A stretch of 64,000 bases of DNA from Sorghum bicolor (taxonomy: Eukaryota > Streptophyta > Magnoliopsida > Poales > Poaceae), in assembly GCF_000003195.3 (NCBI RefSeq), contig NC_012870.2:3898501-3962500 (forward strand), read 5' to 3'. Position numbers and translations under genes: made by a program. Shown here one piece after another: positions 1 to 12,493 of this stretch. The notes under the pieces were generated by a model, which was not told the DNA's origin, did not search any database, and saw nothing but the letters and a program-made list of their open reading frames with translations. The stretch's first letter is position 1, and the number at the start of each line of letters is the position of its first letter.

Positions 1-222
1 AAAATATTGAAATGGGAAAAAAGTATGTCTGTTTTGGAAACCTAGCAATTGGATGGCGTGGCTCATGAGGGTCCTACATTTCTTTGTGCATTTCTCAGTT
101 GAGATTAATTGCAATTTGGTAATTTTCCAGGTAGGCTAGGGAATCAAAATCTTGAAAAATGAAAAAAAAGGCCTGTTTTCTTAGTAATTTAAAAATTGGA
201 CGGTATGGCTCATGAGGGTGCT
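1..222. repeat. Imperfect direct repeat, ~75 bp, two copies
   Basis: Positions 1-78 and about 146-220 share a phrase containing 'tggctcatgagggt' after an A-rich lead and an 'attggacgg/attggatgg' core. The copies lie ~145 bp apart. The rest of 1-736 shows no coding sequence and reads as intron of the FHA gene whose first exon lies left of the window. Confidence 0.5.
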
Positions 223-736
223 TGCTACCCTAAACTGTGGCGAATACAATAATATTCGATTGAATTACTATAGCTGTGAAGTTGTTTCTCTATACTGAGT
301 GCCACTTGCAAAATTGTTGAACTGATGGTAGCAGCCAGTGCTCAGTTTTATACTTTTATGAAGTTTTGAGGTAATGTCCTGCACTATGTAGGAGTGAACC
401 AGCAGCCTAATCTAATCAAAATGATTGCTTTCCCTAATTCACATACTCTATGATGTTATCATGAACTATAGCTTATTTCCCTTATCCCTGTATTTTATTC
501 TAAGCATTTTCCCTCAAACATATTATGAGCAACTCTTGTTATTTTGTTCTAGGTTAGCATATTGATCTAGCAGTAGTCCTAATAAGTGGGCTTATGATTT
601 TGTGAAACCAACATAGTGTGAAACCACAAAGATCAAAAGAGTACAAGGCTGCCCCAAACTTGGATCTACATGACTTCACTACTAATTATTTTATTTTTGT
701 GTGCCAACTCCTAACTGCTCCTTGTGATACTTGCAG

Positions 737-3700
737 GCTGGTGCCTCATTGGAGTCCTTAGCCAGAGGAGCTGTATGTTTTTTCCGTAAATTCACTCTTC
801 AAGAAATACAGGACCGCTGGAATTCATTGCTGTATGACCCAGATATCTCAACACAAGCAGCTTCTTTGATGGCTGAGTATGAGAATGAACTTTCCACTTC
901 CGATCCAGCCAAGGCACATAAATTTTGAACTCAAAAGCAAAGGATTTTTCATTTCAGAAACGGGAAATAGACAGTGTAAAGAATCTATATTATGTGATAA
1001 GAAAGAGAGTACGCAATGATCCATGTAACAGTGGTGACCTTGGATTTCTTGTTGCTCCCTGTTCATGTATGGCAACTGGTAGTGAGTGTGTCTGTGGAGG
1101 CCTACCTAACAATATTGAACCAGAGCTGAATTCAGTGAGCCGCTATGGGCAAGTGGGTTCAAGCTACAACGGTGAACATGCATATTCTGAAACGAATGGA
1201 CAATCTTTTCATACGAAGCGTACTGAGAGCATGGCAAGAGATGGGGATGGCACCAATAACGTTGTGTATGGCTACTCAGATGTAGGCCAACTATATGAAC
1301 ATCATGCCAATGCAGCAAATAATCATGGGAATAGTGAAGGGAACAATGTTTCTCTAAAGAGTATCACAAATTTTCAGGATTCTATGCAGTTTCAGCAGTT
1401 GGACAACAATCAATGTGGTAATGGAGTGGTAGACTCAAAGGCTTTGGTGATCCCTAACCATTTCAGTGGAAGTGTGCAGGAACCTATGCCTCTCCAAGTG
1501 ATTGGTCAACCTGAGGGTTCTGAAGCACCAGGTGGTGCAATCTGGAGTGGGGTTCAGCGAAGAGACAGGCTCACTCTTGCTGATGATAAGATTGTTAAGT
1601 CAGAAAACAGGGACCCTCTCACATTCGAAGCAAATTTAGATGGTGGGATGTCTGGTTTAGATCACGCTGCAGATTTTATGGACTTCGCATTTTTCAGTAA
1701 TAGTGAAGACTTTGATATCCTGAATAGTGAATTTTTTCTGAATTCTCCAAGTGAGGGAAACCAGGAGGATTTAGACGATCCTGCCTTCAAAGTTGTTCAT
1801 GGGGTTAGATCAACCTTGCAAAATCTGGTGCATCCCGATGAAGCCAATATGTCCTGTGATCAAGTAGATCTTGGCGATGTAAAAAATAATGTAGATGCTT
1901 CTGCTATAATCTTAGTTCCTACTCCCTTACTAGTGCCCTGTCCTGGCCTGTATGTGGAGTGCAAATTGAATACAGAAGATCCTGAAATTCCTTGCAATGA
2001 TGATGTTTCTTCACCAACAGAGTATCCTCTTGAATGCTGTAGTTCTACCTTTGGGCAGAAATCTGAGAATACTATCTATTCAGCCTCCCCTGCAACCAGG
2101 CCTCGATCAAATGCTGAACAGCCCAAAACAAAGGACTTGGCCATAATAATAAAGAGTGAAGATATGGCAAATGCCCAACCTTCGTTACAAACAATTAAGA
2201 TGAACCCATCCACTTCAGAACAAAAAGAAGATTCAGTGGCTCATGACGAAGGTGGTGTCCTAGGAGCTAAACCGTCAGAAGGTGCTTCAACAACTGGAGC
2301 CCTTTTGACTGGTAACATTGACACAAATGATGCAAACACATGCATGCTAGCTTTGCCCTCTTTCAGTGCTGCTGGATTTGGTGAAGGATCACCTTGTAGT
2401 TTAGGACCAGACGAGAGCTTTGATAACTCTCATGGTTTGACTTTGCAAAATTCAGTTCAAGCTCCTGATCAGATGCAACACAACTCACTTGATGGTCAAC
2501 CAGAATTAGGTGACAGAACTGCATGCCATCAAATGCGCTGCCAGATTTGGGTATTCAGAACACTATTGCAAATGCGGCAACACCAGCTCAAGCAGAAGAA
2601 TGCCTTGACTATGAAAAAGATGTTCCAAACTACTATGATCTAGAAGCTTTGGTAAAAATCTTTTAGCTCAGCTACCTGGATCTCTTTACTATGATGTTTC
2701 TGACTAGTCCCATATCATGTTCAATGCAGATTCTTGACGAAGATCTCATCCCGTGGGATCAAGACTCTGATTTGATGCATCCTGAAGGTAAATGTTTATG
2801 TATTACACATTTTGCTTGCTGATCAGTATATCAAATTAATCAAATACCATGTATAGATGCAGCTCTTTCTTCACACAATGTTTCAAAAAGGTGCTAGGCG
2901 CTAGGGCTAGGCAGGCGCTAAGCCACCAATTAGTGCCTAGGACGTCTAAATGTAGATTAAATGCGATTAAGCATTTACACACTAGCTACATATCAAGAGA
3001 TCTATAGTTGCATAAATGTGGCAAAATAAATAGAAAAGGAAGGGCAATGCCATAACAATGCACCGAGCCCACTAGGGGCGGAAGCCCACTAGTCCATCTA
3101 AACACCATAACACCCAATGATGCCCTACCACCTCCAATTCCCAGTAGACAATCCTCATTCTCAAGCAGCTGCGCCGCCTCTCCTCCACCTGTGCTCCTCC
3201 ATCTGTCTCTCCACCTCTCCATGGCGCACCACCTCTTCTCCTGCACTCACCCTGTCGGCTCCTCCATACGCCCCACCTCTACTCCACCCTTGCGCACCTC
3301 ATCCTCTCCCCTTTTCATGTCACCCCCTACTCCGGCCGCACACATGGCCCTTTGGAGAAATCGAGCAAAAGGGAACAAATCAAGCAGAGGGTGAGCGATT
3401 TTGACACCACGAGGTAGGCATAGATGGAATCACAATACGACAAACCATTTCTCCGTCATATATTCTCGTCTCTTCTCTTCCTTTCTTCACCATCCATGGG
3501 TTCTGACAGTTCATGCCATGTTTAATGGACATCTATGGCCTAGGTGACACACTGACACACTAGTTTTCTGCCTAGTGCTTCAGCACGGCTAAGCATGTCT
3601 TAACGACGTTTTTTCAACACTGGTGTCACAGAGTTAGCTGAAGTATTGTGCTGTATAGTCTCAAGTCATTAAAGGAAAGATTCATCATCTATAGGGCATC

Positions 3701-6700
3701 GGTTGGCTGAGGGTTTAAGGAGTAAACATTCATATAGTGGATTGTTCTTATAATAGTGTAAGGGTGGGTGCAGTTACGATGGACTCACCATGCTACATTT
3801 ATGTTACCATTTTCCTCTTCATGAAAATTTTAATGCGAACAATATTGATCTGGCATTGATCAGTGAAGCAGATGTATTCTTATTTTCTTTCTTTTGAAAT
3901 CTTCAGTTACCAGATTTCATCACCCGGAAAGCAGGAAAGCATTGATTAGATTGGAGCTAGGTGCTCGGTCTTATATGAACAGAGCTATCATGTCGCATGG
4001 TGCTTTTGCAGTTATTTATGGATTGCACTTGAAATGCTACATAAAGGATCCTGACGTCAGCTATCTTTTCAGTTAGATCAGTTATAGGATGTATGTGAGG
4101 GGTGACAACTAAGACTAAGAGTGCACAATTTTCATATCTATATCTTGTGCTAGATAGTTGCAATGGATTATTGACACCCAGTCCCTTAGAGATACAGATA
4201 CAAACAACTTTGTTTTTTAGAACAGATGTATCTGGCAATTTCTGACTATAGCACCCAGGGTCATCATTTTATTTCCATTTTGGGATTTCATGTTCTGATC
4301 TGAGACATATCCTAATTAGGAACTGGAAGATTCAACCATCTTGTTTCTGTACATGTATGGAGTATGCAGTGAATATTTGTGTAATATGTTGTTACTATAT
4401 TCTGATTTTTTTTAAATTTTTTTTGCTGGAGCAGGTTACTCTTGGAAGAGAGACAGAAGATGTCAAAGTTGACATTGATTTGGGAAAAGAAGGGAGGGCA
4501 AATAAGATATCTCGCCGACAGGTAATTCCTTGAATAGTGCACTGTGTGTTAAGAAATGCCACTTACGTAATTACATATCCTTAGGAAATGGCTAGTGCCT
4601 AATAATAGGGGACTTGATTGCTTGACTATTTTTTTTATGTAAGAAGGTAAGAAACATAGATGTACTTAGGAGGTTAAAATGTATTATCCCTTGTTTTTCA
4701 TTGCACATCGTTTGCACCATTGCATTGTCCTAATTGTGGTTTGTAAGGGAAAAATATTATTTCTGTACCTCTGGTGGGTTTTTATCTGATTGGCAGCCAC
4801 AGTTGGCCTGTGCCACCCTAAATGGCTTTGATTGATATTGGTACTATGTGTGTCAGATTTTAGCTTGCAAGCTGTGATGTCTGCTTGAATTAGCAAAGCA
4901 GTCAAGTTTATCCAGGAGGCAATACTTGGGTCTGGAAAGACTGACAGAGTGGCAGTCGATGAATTGTGTTTCATTCGTCTTAGTTCCTTTTTGTTTAACA
5001 TCACGTACTTGTGTTGCTAATGTAACAAAATATTTCCAGCTGGTTAAATAGACCACAAGTTTGTTTCGGAAATTAGAATCGCTGAAAGTGTATCATTCAA
5101 TGCTCATAGTGCCACTTAATAACTTTTGCAATATACTACTGTTGGTCATGTCGTTCTGAACCATTTTTAAAAGCAATCAAGTGGCAGTTCTCCCGATTTG
5201 CACTGTGGCTCCCAGTTGGTGATTCCCCTTTAGTATGCACATTGCCCTACATGACCATATAGAATTCCTTGTTTTGCTAAGTCCGTTTCTTTTCAGTTGT
5301 GGTGCATTTTTTTTTGTATCATTATATTTAACCCACATATTCTGTCAATCAGGCGGTTATGAAGATGGATGAATCTGGGTCTTTTCATATTAAGAACATT
5401 GGAAAATGTCCAATCTTTGTTAATAGCAAGGAAATACCAAGCTGCAAACGCATCAACTTAAGCTCTGACTCATTAATTGAGGTACCGATACTTCCCTGTT
5501 CTACTATTTCTAATTGACACCTTCACTTTTGAATGAATCTGTAACTTGGTGGTTAATCAATGCACAAACCATGGTCATGGTTGGGGACGGTAAGAAAGCA
5601 CAGTTCTGGCATCATAATTTTCTGGACGGTGAAGCTCCCAAAAACCTTGCGGCACACCTCTTTGAACTTGTTACGAGGAAAAACAGAATGGTCCAGCAAG
5701 AGTTCAACAATAACAGTTGGATTTGCTTGCTCAGAGGTAGGATCACAACAACCACTCACTTGGAGGAATTCGTCTCACTATGGCTCAGGGTACAGAGCAT
5801 CCAGCTGCAACCTGGAATACGGGACTCCATTGTTTGGAAGTGGTCAACAGATGGAATTTACTCAACCTAATCAGCACACCGCATACAATTCCAAGGATCC
5901 TACCGCAGATTCCGCCCGGATCTTATTTGAAAGACACATGCCGAAAACAAATGCAAAGTCTTCACTTGCAGCTAAGAAATTGGCCACACCGAGACCATTG
6001 CGTGATGTGCAACGGACCACTGGAAACAGCCCTAAACTTGTGCCTGTTGTGCGCCCTGGCCACAGAAGTCTGGCGCCTTGTGCTGGGGTGGGTACACTTC
6101 GATGTGGACTTAATTTGGCCTCAGGTGCAGCCATCTAGCGTAAGGATGCGGTAGGAAGAGGTGGCAGCCAACATCCCAAGGCAGAGACATAGACACTTCA
6201 CAATTCAACTGGGTGGTCATCTACACAATGTGGAACATTTGGAAGGAAAGAAACAGAAGGATTTTCCAAAATTTGGTGATGGATATGTGGCAGGTAGCCT
6301 CCAAAACCAAATAGGACATCGACCTATGCTCTAGGGTGTTCAACAACCTGACTTAGACCTTGTACCTATCCCCCAGGATGTGTGTGTTGTGTGCGTTACT
6401 TTACTCTATGTGCCCTTTGGGGGTTTTGTGCCGATGGCACTTTCTGTACATAAACTCTCTTTGCTTCCTTAATTGAGAGGCAGAGCTCCTGCCAAATTCA
6501 TTCATTTTTTTTTGTAACTTTACCTGTGATCCTGCCATATTCATATAATCTTGTGATACAACTATAGATAATCAATATTTGAAAGCTGTTAGCCTGTTAT
6601 TCTTGGTAACTATCGCCAGATGTCATCAACACTGGACTTCTTGACAGCTAGAGATGTCTAGCTCATTCCTCTCGTTGTAAGCCACACTTTACCACACTCC

Positions 6701-7277
6701 ACCTTAGACAAGTTTGACCAAGTTGGTAAGTGTTTGGTTTGCAACTAAGCTTAGGCATGATTCTTTTGGGCTCTACAATGTCATAGAGTTAAAAGTTTGG
6801 CAAGATTCCCTTAGGCATGACAAAGTGTGGCAACCAATTTGCTAGCCACACTTTTTTTGGCTTGCCACACTTGCCTAAAGTTAGTTGTGGTAGACTATGA
6901 CTAGCAACCAAACATGACCTAGTATTCCTGACCTGAGGGAGTACTATACAGTTTACAGTTCTACTGGTAGGACATAACTGCTTGAACTTTACTTCTTGCC
7001 ATTCTGTCATTTTGGACTTGAAAACAGTATGAATGATACTATTGTGATCTGTAAGCAGATATGCTGGTATGCAACAATTACTTTTTGACAAGTTAACATT
7101 TGCGTTAGTTTGCTATACTTGATTCGAAAAAAAATTAAACAGTCCTTTACCTTGTTATTTGACTGAGATATCACTGATGCATTTCATTGAGTATCTTCAT
7201 GCTGTACTAATTTAGCTACCTTTTTCCCCCCCTTTCAGATAAAGTACATTGATTGTAACCTGAAGCCAGAACGCTAG
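737..7277 (+). CDS. Microspherule protein 1-like gene (MCRS_N + FHA), 5'-partial, with two apparent frame breaks
   Basis: Family: plant microspherule-protein-1-like nuclear proteins with an N-terminal MCRS_N segment and a C-terminal phosphothreonine-binding FHA domain; in animals the family belongs to chromatin complexes such as INO80 and NSL. Visible exons: 737 to about 925 (AGASLESLARGAV, then DRWNSLLYDP, MCRS_N); 958 or earlier to 2651 (long linker, starting KREIDSV); 2730-2787; 3907-4055; 4435-4521 (FHA start, VTLGRETEDV, KISRRQ); 5353-5481 (GSFHIKNIGKCPIFVN); 7239-7277 (last 12 residues). Exons from 2730 on join in phase with GT-AG sites. Upstream exons lie outside the window. Odd: the frame changes near 926, where TGA follows ...AHKF, and again near 2515-2545; each fits a 1-nt loss. 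The final FHA strand (IKYIDCNLKPER) is short and atypical. The gene may be a pseudogene or carry sequence errors. The family call is firm; integrity is not. Confidence 0.7.
2885..3625. mobile_element. Probable DNA-element insertion in FHA-gene intron
   Basis: The block starts with 'ggtgctaggcgctagggc' and ends near 'cttaacgacgttttttcaac'. Both ends carry CTAGGC/GCCTAG-rich, loosely inverted sequence next to A- or T-runs, and the interior (3060-3400) is C-rich and unlike the AT-rich intron around it. It looks like a non-autonomous DNA transposon. Superfamily and exact ends are not resolved, and no target duplication was confirmed. Confidence 0.35.
5548..6512 (+). mobile_element. 5'-truncated LINE (non-LTR retrotransposon) fragment
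   Basis: Broken reading frames give the 3' part of a LINE ORF2. The motif VGDGKKAQFWHHNFLDGE is typical of the segment after the reverse transcriptase, and a zf-RVT-like stretch (HCVMCNGPLE...CALATEVWRLV) follows at about 5995-6085. The 3' region has the 'cagagctcctgcc' phrase and a T-rich end. 'tgtaactt' occurs at 5540-5547 and 6513-6520 and may be an 8-bp target duplication, which is short for a LINE. It lies in an intron of the FHA gene in sense orientation. Frames are interrupted, so it is inactive. Confidence 0.7.
6725..6919. mobile_element. MITE with 'tgtttggttTgc' terminal inverted repeats
   Basis: The left end 'gtgtttggtttgcaact' is mirrored by 'agcaaccaaacatgacc' at the right end. 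The centre holds an inverted pair around 'ccacactttttttggcttgccacac'. About 195 bp, no coding capacity, in the last FHA-gene intron. Confidence 0.55.
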
Positions 7278-7677
7278 TTTCCTCTGGGTTTCCAGTCAGC
7301 ACTTTGTGAGTGGCTGCCTCATTAACAACAGCAGTATTAGCAGTAAATTTGAGTAAGCACTACTCATTTAGGATGTTCCTTCATATGATGTTATAAGTTA
7401 GGCTCACTAGGCTCCGGTCTGTAAATGGTTGTAGTTTGTTGTGTTTTCTGTCTGTGGCGGGCATAAATCACGCATATCCTGCACATTTGCTTCCAGTTTG
7501 TACCGACACTCCCAGGAATAATTTCATTTGTATACTGGCACTCTGGTTTGTGGTGACTGCCAAGAGGCAACCAATGCAAGAAAGTGCCGAAAAGAATCAA
7601 AAGAAGGGAAGATTCTAGGGTAGAACAGGAGGAAGGTGCACTTATGCAAGAAACCATTGGGTTCTTGCGACGCTATA

Positions 7678-7917
7678 AGAGCAAGTATTATAGTGGGCTA
7701 TAAGCTGGTTAAATGCTGAGGTGGAGGAGAGAAGAGAGGAGAAGCGGACTATAAGCTTACAGCCAGCTTAGGCACAGGAACCAAGGAACTTTGTGAGAGA
7801 GACAAGTGGGCCATGTATTAATAGTGAATAGCTAACTATTGTATGGGTGGGCTGACAGAAGGCTGTAAGAAACCTTACGGCCAGCAAGTGGGCTGTATTA
7901 TTAAACTTGCTCTAAGC
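7678..7917. mobile_element. MITE, 'agagcaagtattatagt' family, copy 1
   Basis: The left end 'agagcaagtattatagtggg' is mirrored by 'attattaaacttgctcta' at the right end. A related ~250-bp element is present at 63392-63644 with the same internal phrases (taaatgctgaggtggagga, ggccatgtattaatagtga). No coding capacity. Confidence 0.7.
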
Positions 7918-9803
7918 ATATACTTGAGTTACTTTATTGATTTATTTATGCCCGTAATTAATTATCTCGAAGCACGAACTCTGAATCAGCTCTTGAGTCT
8001 TGACGGTGGGTTTACACATTGGCAGATGTTGGAAAAGCAATGCGCTGCAGTGGGTGGTGGAGTTTTTACCTAAAAAGGAACTTTTGCTGACACAGTTTTG
8101 CTTCGGCATATGCGCTGCCGCTGTATATATTCCCCATTCCCATGGGCTTTGCATGCTCGGCGTGACGCCTGCCCATAACGATGTTCGCTGTGGCAACTGA
8201 TGTGAAATAAAATGCTGTGAACATTTTCCTCCACCACCAGCGATTCCCGATTGGTCTATCCGCGCTTTGTTGTGCGACGTTTGCGATCTACACATAGCTT
8301 TGGCATCTTTTGCTCTGTCATCTCATGTATTCTGATGGTGACGAATCCCCCATTTTTTTTAATATGATGCTCCTTAGAGCACGCTTCTTAAAAAATACTG
8401 TAAACCGTGCTAAGCATCTCAAGAGCTCCTTAAAACAACTCTCTAATTCATGTTTTTTTTGGTAAAAGGAAAGGTAAATAGCTCCCAAACGGTTCTGTAT
8501 CTGAACTACTATCTGTGAACCGAGTAGATAAAAATAAGCAGTTGATAAATCTTCTTGTCAACTTTACATGTGCATTCTGCACTCTATCCGTTGAGAGTGC
8601 CCTCTCTACTGCGTTTCCCTCCTTCCGTTATGTTTTCGTTTGTTTTTTTGTTTTTCCTCCTCTTGTTAATTTTTAAAAGTTTTTGAAAATTTTAGGAGAA
8701 AGGTAAAATTAGAGTTTTCTAGCTATCATTTTTTTCACCTAAGATAATCATTGAATTACATAATAGTTTATATGAGATTTCTCATTTGAGTATAATACCC
8801 AAATCTGAACTTGTCTCGTCGTGTCATTTAGGCCTCCGAATTCCTAAAATATATTTTTAGGCCCTCAAACTTATCTTTGTGTGTCATTTAGGTCTCAAAC
8901 TTTTAAATTGCTATTTAGGTCTCTAGACATGTCTTTGTGTATTATCTAACTCTTAAATTTGCAATAGTGTGTCATTTAGGTTCAAATATACCTAATATGC
9001 TCCGCGTCACGATGCACACCTCATTCTTGATTGAAGGAAAAAAATTATGGAAAACCAATCGTTTGCCTACCTCCTCCACCTAAGGAGCGCTAGCTTTGGC
9101 CTTGATGCCACAACTATAGATGACACTATGGCCTTTGATGTGGATGATTACGAAGACATGGGGGTAGGGATGATGAGTTGGTGATAGTGATGCGATGCCA
9201 TAATATGTTAGAATGCAAAGAGAGAGGGAGAGAGTATGGAGATGCAGCTAGAAGAAAGAGCGGATGAGCATGTAGGGATGCTAGAGTTCGGTTGGAGCTC
9301 GTTTAGATATAAATTATACATAGCAACGAGTTTGAGGACCTAAAATTTAAATTATTTTGAGAGTTATGAATCTAGATGATGCTTTGATAACCTAAAAAAA
9401 ATACATTTGGAGAGTTTAAACATATACAGAAGTAGGTGACAACACAAAACAAGTTGAAAGACCATTTATGTACTTTTATCATTTTTTTTATGATGCCCCC
9501 GTAGTAGAAAATCCTTGATCCATACCTCTCGTCGAAAAGGTCAAAAGCCGGAGGTCGAAAAAGTCAAAAGTCTGGAGACCAACGTGATTTGGAGTCATAA
9601 TCATAACCTAAGCACCCGATTCCCTAGCTTCACCGTGCCGTGGCCGCGCGGTGCGGGCGCTTATCTAATCTACTTTCTTCGCCTCATCACGAGCACCCGC
9701 CGGCAGGAGGACACAACAAACCAACCACAAGGCAGCAAGCAGACAGACGGGCAGCGAGGGCAACCCGAGAGCGGGCTACCGGAGGAAGCGTGAGCGATCA
9801 GCA
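7918..9803. other. Intergenic stretch between FHA and thioredoxin genes
   Basis: No gene recognised. At 8817-8990 the phrase 'gtgtcatttagg' recurs about three times with 60-90 bp spacing (near 8821, 8881 and 8970), a degenerate local repeat. The last ~280 bp before 9804 are GC-richer and probably hold the promoter and 5' UTR of the thioredoxin gene. No clear TATA box was picked out. Confidence 0.4.
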
Positions 9804-11715
9804 ATGGGCAACTTCATCTCGAGCTTAGTGACGCCCCCTCCGGCCGCCGACGACCCGAACTGCGCCGTGGTGGCCGCCCACTCCAAGACCACCTACGACG
9901 AGCAGTGGGCGGCCCACAAGAACGGGGGCAAGCTGGTTAGCCCCCTCTTACTTTTTCGTCTCTGATTGCCTTGCCCCGGCCTTGGGTGCCCTGGATCTGA
10001 GGAACGCGAGTTTTGGTTCTCTTGCGCTCTTTGCTTGGCAGATGGTGATCGACTTCTCGGCGTCCTGGTGCGGGCCCTGCCGCTTCATCGAGCCAGCCTT
10101 CAAGGAACTGGCCTCCCGCTTCACCGACGCCATCTTCGTCAAGATCGATGTCGACGAGCTCGCGGTACGCCACGCCTCCTGCGGCCCTGATGCCGTTCTC
10201 TTGTCTTCTTTTTCCGTGTGGCTTGGGAGGGGAATCGTGTGGCTTGGGAGGGGAATCGGCAGCTATAGCCGGATTGGGGTTTGTATTGTGGTTAGGGAAT
10301 ACTCTGTGATTTAGTCAGTCAAACAACAGTTTGGAGACTGGAAGAGTGGGGAATTGTATACGATTTGCCTCGATTCTTTAGATGTTCGGCCGTTCGGGAA
10401 ACCCTCGAGCTCAGTTCTACAAGGATAGGAATCATGAAGTGTCCTAGTGGTGTTTAATTGTAGCGAATTTGATATTGAGGGTCCTAATCCTAACTTAGGA
10501 AAGCGAATTTGATATTGAGGGTCCTAATCCTAACTTAGGAAATGAGCTGACCGTGTACTAGCAGAATTAGACACATGGTGCATATGCTCTTGTCCTCTTG
10601 CCTGAAAGAGAAGATATAGGCCATCTGAATCTGATGCAATATATTCGAGGATGAAATCAACCAGATCACTACTTGTAGACTTTAGTTATAAACAGGCCCT
10701 GAAATGTTTCATCATGTCCGTAGCACAGATAAATTGCATCTGCGTCCACCTGAATGTGATGGATTGTTTTATGTGGAAGTGTTGATGCTAATTATGCTAA
10801 AGAATCTATTGGTTTGAATGGAGGCTTCATGGGACTATTTTTAGGCCCTGTTTAGTTCCCCACCCAAAAATTTTTCATCCATCCCATCGAATTTTTGGAC
10901 AAATGCATGAAACATTAAATGTAGATAAAAAAATAAACTAATTACACAGTTTAGTTGAGAATCGCGAGACGAATCTTTTAAGCCTAGTTACTCCATGATT
11001 ACCCTTAAGTGCTACAGTAACCCACATATGCTAATGACAGATTAATTATGCTTAATAAATTTGTCTTGCAGTTTTCTGACGAGCTATGTAATTTGTTTTT
11101 TTATTAGTTTCTAAAAATCCCTCCCGACATCCTTCCGACACATCCGATGTGACACCTAAAAAATTTTCGTTCCCAATCTAAACAAGCCCTTAGTGTACCA
11201 ATTGTATGCATCTGAACTAACAACTTGCAGGGAGATACAACAAATATTTTACTGTTTGATTGATTTACAAATATGAAAAATTCAGTCATAAAGTATGTTC
11301 ATAGAAGACGGTATTTGGGGGCCTGCCAAAAAGGAAGAAGGCAATATTTTGGAAATTTCTTTTGTATGTTCTATCTAGTGATTATGCTTTGAGAACATAT
11401 TTAGAAACACACTCTGGTCCCCACTCAGGAAGCCAGGAGCAGAAAAACAATTGATTCATACAGATGCAGGCAGCCTTAAAATGTCCTTTACAAGGCTTCA
11501 ACACGCGACGCCAATTTACATATTCAGCACTGGATCTTTCTAACTTGTCAAACCTTTGAATTTTGCAGGAGGTCGCAAGGACATGGAAGGTAGAGGCGAT
11601 GCCAACGTTCGTACTAGTGAAGGATGGGAAGGAGGTAAGCCGTGTGATCGGGGCCAAGAAGGACGAGCTTGAGAGGAAGATCCAGATGTTCATCATGTCA
11701 TCTTCCTCATCCTAA
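9804..11715 (+). CDS. Thioredoxin h-type (subgroup II, Trx h2-like), 133 aa
   Basis: Small dithiol oxidoreductase that reduces protein disulfides; h-types receive electrons from NADPH-thioredoxin reductase in the cytosol and elsewhere. Exons 9804-9935, 10042-10164 and 11569-11715 (132+123+147 nt) join at GT-AG sites in phase 0 and give 133 residues. The active site is WCGPC with Cys54 and Cys57; the conserved cis-proline is Pro97 in AMPTFVLV. The N-terminus MGNFISS has Gly2 and a Ser at position 6, a fitting N-myristoylation signal as in several subgroup II h-types, so membrane attachment is inferred. Length is normal for an N-extended h-type. Intron 2 carries a Tourist MITE and a 40-bp tandem duplication; intron 1 is short. 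The first in-frame ATG was chosen as start. Nothing looks broken. Confidence 0.92.
10217..10258. repeat. 21-bp tandem duplication
   Basis: 'gtggcttgggaggggaatcg' is repeated head to tail with period 21 just after exon 2 of the thioredoxin gene, inside intron 2. Confidence 0.85.
10462..10541. repeat. 40-bp perfect tandem duplication
   Basis: The unit beginning 'agcgaatttgatattgaggg' and ending 'taacttaggaa' occurs twice, at 10462-10501 and 10502-10541, without mismatches. Thioredoxin intron 2. It looks like a recent slippage or repair duplication. Confidence 0.9.
10844..11189. mobile_element. Tourist-type MITE in thioredoxin intron 2
   Basis: About 346 bp. The ends 'ggccctgtttagttccc' and 'ctaaacaagccc' are inverted. 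The 3-bp target duplication TTA lies at 10841-10843 and 11190-11192, typical of PIF/Harbinger (Tourist). The internal phrase 'gcctagttactccatgatta' is shared with copies at 57053 and 60748. Confidence 0.85.
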
Positions 11716-12233
11716 CTTAGCAGTGCATACAATCCCATCTTGTAACTGGTTTCTCGACTCCAGTGGTTCGCTTGGGCCGGGGTTGCTGAAATGGTTCCCT
11801 TTGAATGCTGGAAAAAAAAACTATGTGAAAATGATGGTAGACGTGCCTGGGTCAATAAGAGTTTCTGAAACTTGGGTGTGAATGTGTTAGTTTGCGTGTT
11901 CTGTTTGCAAGGAATGGATCATGTGAGTTGCTGCATGGTTTCAGAAATGGAACAGAGCTGGAGATTATGTTGTATGTTGTGCTGGTAGTTTCTGCTCCCC
12001 GGAACACCGGGCATCGTGATTTTGATGAGTTTTGAACAACTTCCATGTGTGTGGGTTTAATTTTACGAGGGCTTATTTAGATGTTGTCGGATTCTAGTTC
12101 ACACATGTATATGAATTAGAGTGGAATTTCAAATAAATTTCACCCCAATTGACATCAAGTGAATCTGACTACATCCGACCCAAACAAGACCTGAAGTGAC
12201 TGTCAGCTTCACGGTTGAATTTCGCGTCTTCTA

Positions 12234-12475
12234 GGCCTTGTTTACTTCCAAAATTTTTTACAAAATAGAAATAGTAACACTTTCATTTGTATTTGACAAA
12301 TATTATCTAATCATGGACTAACTAGGCTCAAAAAATTCGTTTCGTAAATTATAGGTAAACTATGTAATTAGTTATTTCTTTTATTTATATTTAGTGCTCT
12401 ATGCATGTGCCGTAAGATTCGATGTGATGGAAAATGTAAAAAATTTACAAAATATTTTAGCAACTAAACAAGGCC
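12234..12475. mobile_element. Tourist-like MITE
   Basis: Ends 'ggccttgtttacttccaaaa' and 'caactaaacaaggcc' are inverted. ~242 bp with family phrases 'tcatggactaactaggctca' and 'ttagtgctctatgcatgtg'. The flanking triplets (cta, atg) do not match, so the target duplication has decayed. Confidence 0.75.
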
Positions 12476-12493
12476 ATGTGAAATAAATTCTTG

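Noticed and set aside
914..957. 44-nt GC-AG intron to repair the first frame break in the FHA gene
   Set aside because: Phase fits, but the length is well below usual plant introns. Kept as an alternative, not as a call.
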